This document shows positions 35,810 through 42,583 of a stretch of DNA of 64,000 bases, piece by piece (positions within the stretch are counted from its first letter, which is position 1; each line of letters opens with the position of its first letter). The stretch is taken from assembly GCF_014192395.1 (NCBI RefSeq), contig NZ_JACHXW010000005.1:340236-404235 (forward strand), read 5' to 3'. The translations under genes and the position numbers were made by a program. Source of the DNA: Paenibacillus endophyticus. Lineage in GTDB: Bacteria; Bacillota; Bacilli; Paenibacillales; Paenibacillaceae. A model generated the notes under the pieces. It saw only the letters and a list, made by a program, of their open reading frames with translations, made no database searches and was not told the DNA's origin.

Positions 35810-35882
35810 GATCTGGTAGCTCAGCTGGGAGAGCACTATCTTGACAGGGTAGGGGTCACAGGTTCGAACCCTGTTCAGATCA
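35810..35882 (+). tRNA. tRNA-Val (anticodon GAC)
   Basis: Complete cloverleaf: acceptor GATCTGG with TCAGATC (one G-T pair), D-arm GCTC/GAGC, anticodon loop TTGACAG on stem CTATC/GGTAG, T-arm ACAGG-TTCGAAC-CCTGT. No CCA encoded. The 3' part (35846 on) is repeated at 39164-39201 and is the insertion site of the element downstream, so the 3' end was probably restored by the element. Confidence 0.95.
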
Positions 35883-35883
35883 T
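35846..35883. repeat. Left attachment repeat (attL) inside tRNA-Val
   Basis: 38 bp identical to 39164-39201; with one mismatch the match extends a further 8 bp to 35891. Confidence 0.85.
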
Positions 35884-35894
35884 CGAAATGAAAG

Positions 35895-35934
35895 CCCGCA
35901 AGTCCTTGTAACACAAAGGATTGCGGGTTTTTTC
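35895..35934 (+). terminator. tRNA-Val terminator (element-derived)
   Basis: Stem CCCGCAAGTCCTT with AAGGATTGCGGG (35916-35927) then TTTTTTCGTT. A similar, diverged hairpin follows the right repeat. Confidence 0.75.
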
Positions 35935-35971
35935 GTTCTTGTGAAGTCTATGCTCTAACTGTCTTTTATGA

Positions 35972-36004
35972 ATTTGGTGCGGATTTGGTGCGGATTTGGT
36001 GCGG
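35972..36004. repeat. Three tandem copies of an 11-bp unit
   Basis: ATTTGGTGCGG occurs three times in direct succession (35972, 35983, 35994), between attL and the integrase stop. Possible arm-type integrase or excisionase binding sites. Confidence 0.8.
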
Positions 36005-36019
36005 ATCGTTTTTTAGATA

Positions 36020-37110
36020 TCAAACAATCGACTTCTTGTTATAAAACATTTCTCCAAAAGCATCCGCAGTTTCCCTTTGCATGTGCGGTGTCACATGTGC
36101 ATATCGATCGAGCATCTTAACACTTGACCATCCAAGCCGCTCTGCTATCCTTTTGTTGTTCTCCCTCATCTTCAATAACAATACTACATGGGTATGGCGC
36201 ATATCATGAAACCGAATTTTTGTAACTTCCGCTTGTCCAATTAACCGATAAAAGGAACGATTTAGATTTCGTGGAGAAAGTGGCGTACCGAGTTGTGTAG
36301 AGATTACAAGATCGTTGTCCTCGTATTTGTCGCGGTGTTCCATCTTCTCCCTCATCACTCTACGTCGTAGCTTCTCCAATTCTAAGGTTGTCGTTTTATC
36401 AATCCCAATAGCCCTCACACCTGAAACTGTCTTAGCTCCGACATCAAATGTCTTTCCATCATGATTAAGAATTTGCCTAACTGATATTGTACGATTAACT
36501 AAATCGACATCCTGCCAGCGAAGCCCCAGGATTTCTCCTTGTCGCATTCCGGTTGATAAAGCTAGATGGAAAGCTGAGTAATAACGATCTTCTCTAGCAA
36601 TATGGAGAAATTTATGCGACTCATCGTCGGACCAATAAAGCATTTCTTTTATTTCCGCCTTTGGCCGATCAACAGCAAGTGCTGGATCTCGTGTAATCAT
36701 GTTCCAAGCTGCAGCTTTGTTAAGTGATTCCTTCACGATGGTATGAATCTTCTGTATGTTTTCTCCAGAAAGCTGTTTGTTCTCAAATAACGAGTTGTAC
36801 AGATTCTGGATGTTCCGTGGAGAAATCTCACCAAGAGTCAAATCACCGAGTTTTGGTAGGATATGTTTCTTTATCATAGTTGTATAGGTTGCCAGTGTGC
36901 TGGGCTTAACCTATAGCTTCTTGTCCTGAATACAATCTTTCATAAATTCGCAATAAGGAGTCTTTCCAGCGTTCAAATTCAAACCCTGCTGAATCTCATT
37001 CAACATAGCTCTTTCAGCTGTTTCTGCATCTTTCTTCGTCCTAAATCCACGTCGTTTTATGCGTCCTTGTCCGCCACTACTTCCAAGTTCGATTGTAAAA
37101 TACCATAGCG
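36020..37110 (-). pseudogene. Tyrosine recombinase (integrase) split by an in-frame stop
   Basis: The catalytic part (36020-36877) has MRQGEILGLRW (first Arg), HDMRHTH (His-x-x-Arg), GWSSVKMLDRYAHVT (Trp/His box with the Tyr nucleophile). The N-terminal AP2-like arm-binding domain (GRIKRRGFRTKKDAETAERAML) and the start of the core-binding domain are in the same frame, but a TAG at 36911-36913 separates LYCEFMKDCIQDKKL from VKPSTLATYTTMIKKH. The coding frame is otherwise continuous. The true N-terminus is missing: upstream of about 37105 the sequence is terminase, not integrase. Confidence 0.85.
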
Positions 37111-37906
37111 CCCGCGCCCCAGCCTTTGACTTCGATCTCAAAGCGGTCATCCTTTTTATCGATCGCAGCCGTTATAACTTTCACTTCTGCCGGAACTTCA
37201 AAATACGGTTCACGGCGAGCTGCCAGCGTCTTCTCTTTAACACCTTTTTGTTTTGTCTCCCAAGGTTCACCGAGGACAGTATTTATAAAAAACTTAAGCT
37301 TGTCTATGCCTTCTCTTTTTGCAACAAAAAAAGCTTTCGCAACCTCGCGCCAATCTGACCACGGGCTGGAAAGCTGATTGATGTGGAAGCCGCGCCGGCT
37401 AGTGTGCTCTTTTCGAGCGATCCATGCACCCTCACCGTGCTTCCATTCCTTCTCTGTGCCAAGTACGCCGCAGTAAACACAGCGATGCTCAGCCTCTGTC
37501 ACGACTATTTCGCCGCTTTCTGAAACATAATGCTCATATACGATGCCATCCTTTAAGCGCAGCGCCTGCAGCTCGTTGCAGTGCGGGCAAGGAAGGCACC
37601 ATTGTTCCATTATGCTATCTTCGTAACTTATCAACTGGCGTTGAGACAAACAAATGACGCCGCTTGTGACGGAGCGTCTTCGTCCGCGCAGTCGCGAGTG
37701 AAATATGGTCACCCTCTTTACCTCCAGAAACAGGAAACCGATCCACTTCATCGCATAGCACAACCTGGACTGGCCTAGATGATAATCCAGATGGAGCATT
37801 TGCCCCTACGATCGTCACGTACCCACCAGGAAAGGACTTTTCTTCAATCGTGTTCCCACTGTCGCGAGATTTGGCGACACCGATCTTATTTCGAAGCAGC
37901 CATGTT
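37100..37906 (-). pseudogene. Phage terminase large subunit fragment (GpA-type), frameshifted
   Basis: Read on the minus strand from about 37906: KIGVAKSRDSGNTIEEKSF, GYVTIVGANAPSGLSSRP, Walker-B-like VVLCDEVDRFP and LFVSTPVDK, then after a frameshift near 37640 the zinc-like CPHCNELQ with CVYCG, RGFHINQLSSPW and the nuclease start VKVITAAIDKKDDRFEIEVKGWGAG. These are the order and motifs of GpA-type terminases. Both ends are missing; the 3' end runs into the integrase and the 5' end stops at the 37902 gene. Confidence 0.8.
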
Positions 37907-38045
37907 CAACAAAACAGCCATCATAGCTAGACAAAACGGTGAAACGTATGACTTTGGCGGAGTGATCGAAAAACATGATGACCACACCGTCACGATTCTT
38001 GGAATGCACTATGTGAAAGCCGCTTGCGAATTTAAGATTCGCTAA
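37902..38045 (+). CDS. Small phage-like protein, 47 residues
   Basis: MFNKTAIIARQNGETYDFGG then VIEKHDDHTVTILGM and CEFKIR at the end. Short, beta-rich and soluble. No strong ribosome site, but the stop codon lies inside a strong plus-strand terminator, which supports a real gene. It opposes the genes around it. Function unknown. Confidence 0.5.
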   Translation: MFNKTAIIARQNGETYDFGGVIEKHDDHTVTILGMHYVKAACEFKIR

Positions 38046-38058
38046 GCGGCTCTTTTTT
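38019..38058 (+). terminator. Terminator overlapping the end of the 47-residue gene
   Basis: Stem GCCGCTTGCGAA with TTCGCTAAGCGGC (one bulged base), then TCTTTTTT. Confidence 0.75.
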
Positions 38059-38229
38059 ATCGAAATGACCTTTATACAAATCATCAAGTAGCTGGTTAAT
38101 AACAATCTGCTTTGCGATACGCATAAGCGAAATATCTTCTTACTCGTCCTTGTTCTGTTCCAATTTAAGCTTAAGTTGATCGGCTCGATTCTCCAAATAC
38201 TCAATCAACATTTGTCGATCAATGTTCAA
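38032..38229 (-). pseudogene. Small ORF with internal stop, downstream of the YolD-like gene
   Basis: TTG at 38229 with GAGGGC 7 nt upstream opens NIDRQMLIEYLENRADQL and ends at TAA (38140-38142) after 29 codons. The same frame goes on as EDISLMRIAKQIVINQLLDD to 38032, so an older 65-codon gene broken by a stop is possible. It overlaps the YolD-like gene by 11 nt. Confidence 0.4.
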
Positions 38230-38575
38230 GGCTTGCGCCCTCAATATCACGAATCATAAACCATTCACCATCAACCATGAACCGATTCTGTAGCTGATCC
38301 ACGCGATCAACCACACCAGAGACTTCTAATTCCTCCGTCTCATGAAACATTAAAAGCTTGATCAGCTGCCGGTGCTTTAGGGATGCTTCAACGAGCTGCG
38401 AGATGATAGCCCATTCTTGCTCATCAAGCTGATGCGCTGTCGCTTCTTCTCTTCTTCTGCAAGTTGATTTATTCGCACCTTATGCTCAGGAAGCATCATC
38501 CTGCTGCTTTCCCACATTCCATTTCCATCGAGTTTTTTCCTCGATCCTGTCGTTATATAGAACACCGTCCCACAT
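38219..38575 (-). pseudogene. YolD-like protein, frameshifted twice
   Basis: The translation runs MWDGVLYNDRIEE in one frame, KKLDGNGMWESSRMMLPEHK and RINQLAEEEKKRQR in a second, then LDEQEWAIISQLVEASLKH and FHETEELEVSGVVDRVDQ back in the first. The changes are an extra A in a six-A run at 38533-38538 and a missing base near 38428. Together the parts give a typical YolD protein, whose relatives lie next to Y-family polymerases (UvrX) in SOS modules. AAGGA lies before the ATG at 38575. It sits behind a LexA-box promoter. Confidence 0.75.
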
Positions 38576-38589
38576 TAAATGATGTCCTT

Positions 38590-38619
38590 ATTATATGCGA
38601 ACAAACGTTCGATATTCAA
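38590..38619 (-). promoter_or_regulatory. SOS promoter: LexA/DinR box between -35 and -10
   Basis: Minus strand TTGAAT (38614-38619), 18-nt spacer, TATAAT (38590-38595). The spacer contains CGAACGTTTGTTCG (38598-38611), the CGAAC-N4-GTTCG DinR box. Binding of LexA there would block RNA polymerase; DNA damage should induce the gene. Confidence 0.85.
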
Positions 38620-38772
38620 GAGAAAAGAAATGACATTTGATGCAATTTACATCTGCACCTGAAGCATGCTATTTGTCAGTGCTATATACAGAGCATCTGT
38701 AAAAGAAAACAAATTGAAATACAATCCCATCAAATCTGAAATCAAACTATCTCACTTAAGGTCATTTTATTA

Positions 38773-39096
38773 TTAGAAGTGATTGAAGGTTTTAACAACT
38801 TCATATGATCCCGGATCAAACTTTGCAATTTCTAATGCTTCTTGAAAAAATGGAAGTGGTCTTGGATCATCTCGCATTTCCAGATAAGCATCCATGCTTT
38901 CCCACTGCGCATACATAGTTACTTTAGTTCCATCCAAACTCCGATGCAGACTACTAGAGATAAAACCTGGTGCGTATTGAACTGACCCTTCAGTTGCTTG
39001 AGTAAGCAATTCCACTAGCCGTAATTGATTTTCAGGATCGACCGTAAACACATTGATAAAAGTTAAAACTTGATGATCCGGAGATATTTGTGTCAT
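38773..39096 (-). CDS. Antibiotic-biosynthesis-monooxygenase-fold protein (ABM domain)
   Basis: 107 residues with one dimeric alpha-beta barrel: TFINVFTVDPENQLRLVELL at the start, GFISSSLHRSLDGTKV, MYAQWESMDAYLEMR and the C-terminal KFDPGSYEVVKTF. The ABM fold covers quinone monooxygenases, haem-degrading enzymes and small stress proteins, so the exact role is not visible; no tryptophan-rich haem pocket is evident. AAGGAG lies 7 nt before the ATG. It is the only intact cargo gene of the tRNA-Val element and ends 68 bp before the right repeat. Confidence 0.8.
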   Translation of the reverse strand: MTQISPDHQVLTFINVFTVDPENQLRLVELLTQATEGSVQYAPGFISSSLHRSLDGTKVTMYAQWESMDAYLEMRDDPRPLPFFQEALEIAKFDPGSYEVVKTFNHF

Positions 39097-39163
39097 TTTA
39101 AAACTCCTTTATGTTTTATAAACGCTTTTTGATATGATTCCCTATTCATCTACACCTATGTGA

Positions 39164-39201
39164 AGGGTAGGGGTCACAGGTTCGAACCCTGTTCAGATCA
39201 T
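39164..39201. repeat. Right attachment repeat (attR)
   Basis: Copy of the tRNA-Val 3' end (38 bp identical to 35846-35883). It lacks the 5' half of the tRNA, so it is not a gene; it is most likely the displaced original 3' end. Confidence 0.85.
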
Positions 39202-39208
39202 TGAAATG

Positions 39209-39252
39209 ACCCCCCACAATCCCCTTTACTATAAGGGATTGCAGGGGTTTTT
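39209..39252 (+). terminator. Displaced original terminator of tRNA-Val
   Basis: C-rich arm at about 39209-39227, G-rich arm 39232-39247, then TTTTTCT. Its position relative to attR mirrors the one at 35895-35934 relative to attL, though the sequence has diverged. Confidence 0.65.
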
Positions 39253-39600
39253 CTATGTAATCGAGAACCAACGAATTATAGTATTCTAAAAAGAATGATA
39301 CGAATTTGTTGCAACCATGCGGCACGAGCTATGAATGATATCCATCTTTTTTCATATCACATAAAAAGCAATTGCATCCAAACAAAAGCAGTATTCAGAT
39401 AAAAAGCCCATTATCGGATAAATGCTTTGAAATCTCGAAATTATATACATATCAATGCATGATTCTCCATGATTATTTTTAGAATGAAAACGAGCTGCTT
39501 TCAACAAATCCGAGTCTCTGTTTCATCTTTTTAACAATCATTGCAACCATTCTTCGATACATAACGTCAAATAATTAGCTATAGCAAATAAAAAAATGAG
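39253..39600. other. AT-rich intergenic stretch without a gene
   Basis: No convincing ORF, RNA, repeat or hairpin seen. It presumably contains the promoter of the SLH gene, but no clear -35/-10 pair stands out. Confidence 0.5.
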
Positions 39601-39608
39601 GTGACCAC

Positions 39609-40580
39609 ATGAAAAAAAGATCCCTATTGATCGTAACCCTAGTTGCGATGATGCTTTTCACTCTGGGACAAACCGTTTGGGCATTCAAGGATGTGCAAAA
39701 TGATCCGAATGAGCAAAAGATCGCGGAGCTTAAAAAGCTGGGCATACTAAGCGGCGATAAGCAGGATAAGTACAATCCAAAGGATAAGCTTACTTACGCC
39801 CAAGGCGTGTCATTGATTGTCAAAGGTTTGGATTTGAATATCGACCATATCCGCTTTATCAAAGCGCCAGAAGTAAAGGATTACTTTACGAATCTCAAAA
39901 ATGATGCTTGGTACGCAGACGCATTTATCATCGCGAGTCTAAACGGCCTTGAAATACCAAAAACGGTAAAAGCCAATGATGTGATGACCCGTGAACAGTT
40001 CGCTCACCATTTGTTCAAAGCGATGCTTACGAAAGGCGACTATGCTTTCATTGAAATCTTCATGCTGCTTGAAGACGAAGCAGACGTAAATAAAGATTAC
40101 ATGGACAGCATTCAGAAGCTAATCATCAGCAAAGTGGTTACATTGGACAAATCCAATAAGTTCTATCCTAAGAAAGCCGTTACACGCAGCGAAGCAGCAG
40201 GCTGGCTATATGGTGCCATCCAATTCACAAAGGAGAATACGCCTATCCCAGAACAGCCTGAGCAGCCCCAGCAGCCCGCAATCGATCCTAAGCTAAACGT
40301 TACGGCCGTAAATGCTGACATCAACAAAGTAACCATTACCGCACAAATGCCGCATCCTGGATATGGACTGCGGATCGCTTCAATCGCTTTCGAAGGTGAC
40401 CAAGCGATTATTCACCTAGAGACGGTGCTTCCGAATCCAGACACCATGTATCCACAAGTGATAACGGACGTTTCGATATCCACTTACATCGACAGCAAGC
40501 TCAAACCAGTACTGGCAGGCGGAAGTCAATCGTCTCCAGGATCATCTGGTTCAGCTAGTTCGGGTATCATCGCGCAATAA
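39609..40580 (+). CDS. SLH-domain surface protein with PrcB-like C-terminal domain
   Basis: 323 residues. A signal peptide ends near VWAFKDV. Residues about 26-205 hold three S-layer-homology-type repeats (FKDVQND...GILSGDKQDKYNPKDKLTYAQG, a middle repeat, FYPKKAVTRSEAAGWLY), which attach proteins to pyruvylated wall polymer. A Pro/Gln linker (PEQPEQPQQP) leads to a C-terminal domain with VTITAQMPHPGYGLRIASIAF and LPNPDTMYPQVITDVSISTY, similar to PrcB-type domains. A Ser/Gly tail follows. GAGGTG lies 5 nt before the ATG. Its job at the surface is unknown. Confidence 0.82.
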   Translation: MKKRSLLIVTLVAMMLFTLGQTVWAFKDVQNDPNEQKIAELKKLGILSGDKQDKYNPKDKLTYAQGVSLIVKGLDLNIDHIRFIKAPEVKDYFTNLKNDAWYADAFIIASLNGLEIPKTVKANDVMTREQFAHHLFKAMLTKGDYAFIEIFMLLEDEADVNKDYMDSIQKLIISKVVTLDKSNKFYPKKAVTRSEAAGWLYGAIQFTKENTPIPEQPEQPQQPAIDPKLNVTAVNADINKVTITAQMPHPGYGLRIASIAFEGDQAIIHLETVLPNPDTMYPQVITDVSISTYIDSKLKPVLAGGSQSSPGSSGSASSGIIAQ

Positions 40581-40587
40581 CAAATTT

Positions 40588-40646
40588 AAAAAGGCTTCTC
40601 TGCTCTTCCGAACCTTGGTTCGAAGAAACGGAGAAGCCTTTTTTTT
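40588..40646. terminator. Bidirectional terminator between SLH gene and ung
   Basis: Long stem AAAAAGGCTTCTC with GAGAAGCCTTTTT plus an inner CGAACC/GGTTCG stem, then a T-run. The ung stop codon is at its edge. Confidence 0.85.
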
Positions 40647-41341
40647 TATGTGTGAATGAGCTCAGACAACTTTGGAATTGACCAATCTATCGGTTCTCTC
40701 CCGACACTCTCAAGAAACGCATTAGCCCTCGAGAACGGCCTGCTCCCGAAAAATCCTTTGCGCGCCGCAAAGGGGCTTGGATGTGGGGAAGATATAATCA
40801 AATGCTTTTCCGTATTTATGGCAGCCGCTTTGGCCTCCGCATTTTTTCCCCAGAGAATGAACACAACCGGCTCTTCTCTCTCGTTTAAGGCGTCAATAAC
40901 GGCATCGGTAAATTTCTCCCATCCCCATCCCTGATGTGTGTTCGGCTTCCCTGCTTCCACAGTAAGCACCGTATTCAGAAGCAGCACGCCTTGTCTGGCC
41001 CACGCTTCAAGACTTCCATGATCAGGCGCCTGTACGCCTAAGTCTGATTCCAGCTCTTTATAAATGTTCTTAAGTGAAGGCGGCACCTTCATACCCGGCT
41101 GCACAGAGAAGCTTAGCCCGTGTGCCTGCTGCGGTCCATGATAAGGGTCTTGTCCCAAGATCACCGCTTTTGTTTGTTCATAAGATGTAATATGTAGGGC
41201 ATTGAATATTGCGGACTTTTCTGGATATACCGTTGTGCTCTCATACAAATCATCAAGCCTGTCAATCAGCTCGCGCATATAAGGCGCCCCAAGCTCACCA
41301 TTTAACCGCTGTAGCCAACCATTGCTTAACTGTATCGACAT
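40646..41341 (-). CDS. ung: Uracil-DNA glycosylase
   Basis: 231 residues, excising uracil from DNA. Water-activating loop GQDPYHGPQQAHGLSFS with catalytic Asp65; the uracil-binding LLLNTVLTVEAGKPNTHQGWGWE; and the C-terminal His-Pro-Ser loop ISSPHPSPFAARKGFFGSRPFS. Start at 41341 (MSIQLSNG) follows AAGGGATG. Length is the family norm. Confidence 0.95.
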   Translation of the reverse strand: MSIQLSNGWLQRLNGELGAPYMRELIDRLDDLYESTTVYPEKSAIFNALHITSYEQTKAVILGQDPYHGPQQAHGLSFSVQPGMKVPPSLKNIYKELESDLGVQAPDHGSLEAWARQGVLLLNTVLTVEAGKPNTHQGWGWEKFTDAVIDALNEREEPVVFILWGKNAEAKAAAINTEKHLIISSPHPSPFAARKGFFGSRPFSRANAFLESVGREPIDWSIPKLSELIHT

Positions 41342-41372
41342 TTTTAAACATCCCTTCCCGTACGCCTCAAAC

Positions 41373-41420
41373 AAAAATCTCCTTCATGCGAACCTGATCA
41401 CTCAGATCCAAACGAAGGAG
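41373..41420 (-). terminator. Terminator of the LacI-family gene
   Basis: Minus-strand stem CTCCTTC (41414-41420) with GAAGGAG (41379-41385), then ATTTTTGTTT. Confidence 0.6.
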
Positions 41421-41480
41421 CCTTCTTCAAGCTAATTATTTATATGATTAAGCAATATTTTAGCATAGTGGGGCAGCTTA

Positions 41481-42497
41481 CTACAACAGCTTAAGCGGAT
41501 GTGCAGCATCCGTGGATTGGCGTACGATAAGCTCTGTTCGAAGCGAAACGCGTTGATGGACCAGATCCCCATGTTCAAACTGCCTGAGAAGCAAATCGAC
41601 AGCAGCTTCCCCCAATTGATTCATAGGCTGCGCTATCGAGGTCAACGGCGGATTAGTAACGGAAGCCAAGATGGTATTGTCAAAGCTGACAACGGATAAC
41701 TCCGACGGCACGTGAACATTGGACTCCTTGGCTGCCTGCAGCGCTCCAACCGCGAGAAGATCATTGAAGCAAAATAGACCAGAAGGCCGATTTCCCCCTC
41801 TAAGCAGCTTCACGACTCGCGCCTTGCTATCCTCTAGAACATGGCCGCAAGCGATGATGCTGTCATCTGGAAGCGCATACCCAGCATCTTCAATGGCATC
41901 CTGAAAGCCTCGGAGCCTGTCCCTGCTGCTGCTAATGAGCAGGCTTTCGGCCAAGACTGCCATTCGCACATGTCCAAGGGCAAGCAAATGCTCAGCTGCG
42001 AGCCGTCCGCCCCGATAATCATCTGCAACTACAGTAGGAACATCCAATGGAGTAACCTCACGCCCAATAACGACGATTGGTATGATGGAGCGCAGCTCCT
42101 CCAGCATCGCATGATTTTCAAGACCCGTTCCGATAATTATGCCATCCACTTGTTTTTGCTTCAGAACGGTCATGTATCTCTCGATACGCTCATCCTTGTT
42201 ATCCGTACTGCAGATGATGACGCAATAGCCAAATTGATGACCTCGATCCTCTACGGCACGGGCAACCTCGGCAAAGAAAGGATTCGCAATGTCCGGAATA
42301 AGCAGACCTAATGTGTAGGTATGCTTGCCCGTGAGAGCTGATGCGATCGCGCTTGGCTGATATTGAAGCCTCTGCATGATCGAAAGTATTTGATTGCGGC
42401 GCGCAGCGCTGATTTTCCCTTTGTCATTCATCACCTTGGAAACGGTTGCAATAGAAACGCCCGCTTCTCTAGCAATATCATAAATGGTTGCTTTCAT
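41481..42497 (-). CDS. LacI-family transcriptional regulator
   Basis: 338 residues: helix-turn-helix MKATIYDIAREAGVSIATVSKV then the hinge PSAIASALTG, and a sugar-binding core of periplasmic-binding-protein type. Last gene of the carbohydrate locus, 86 bp beyond the GH88/105 gene. Its closest functional guess is control of that locus in response to an unsaturated galacturonide, but no operator was identified with confidence. Confidence 0.88.
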   Translation of the reverse strand: MKATIYDIAREAGVSIATVSKVMNDKGKISAARRNQILSIMQRLQYQPSAIASALTGKHTYTLGLLIPDIANPFFAEVARAVEDRGHQFGYCVIICSTDNKDERIERYMTVLKQKQVDGIIIGTGLENHAMLEELRSIIPIVVIGREVTPLDVPTVVADDYRGGRLAAEHLLALGHVRMAVLAESLLISSSRDRLRGFQDAIEDAGYALPDDSIIACGHVLEDSKARVVKLLRGGNRPSGLFCFNDLLAVGALQAAKESNVHVPSELSVVSFDNTILASVTNPPLTSIAQPMNQLGEAAVDLLLRQFEHGDLVHQRVSLRTELIVRQSTDAAHPLKLL

Positions 42498-42583
42498 TCA
42501 CATTCCTCGCTCGCAAAAGTCGCTTTACCTCTATTATGCTCAGAGCTTCTGGAAATTGGCAATCATTTCTTTGTCCGTTATCG

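Larger units (their letters stand above)
35846..39201. mobile_element. Degenerate integrative element in tRNA-Val, about 3.36 kb
   Basis: It is bounded by 38-bp identical direct repeats of the tRNA-Val 3' end (35846-35883 and 39164-39201). From left to right it holds a tyrosine integrase with a premature stop, a terminase fragment, a 47-residue gene, a small broken ORF, a YolD-like pseudogene and an intact ABM-fold gene. The integrase next to the tRNA end, reading toward it, is normal for tRNA-targeting elements. Structural, replication and packaging genes beyond the terminase fragment are missing, so this is a deletion remnant of a prophage-like element. Confidence 0.85.

Noticed and set aside
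37815..38204. 129-codon minus-strand frame in the element
   Set aside because: It crosses the terminator, the small gene and part of the terminase remnant, has no homologous pattern, and conflicts with the recognised terminase frame.
38773..39096. ABM-fold gene as a haem-degrading enzyme (IsdG-like)
   Set aside because: The fold fits, but I see no clear haem-pocket Trp/His pattern and no iron-uptake neighbours, so only the fold name is kept.
39164..39201. Second tRNA-Val gene
   Set aside because: Only the 3' half of the tRNA is present; acceptor 5' strand, D-arm and anticodon loop are missing, so it is an att repeat.
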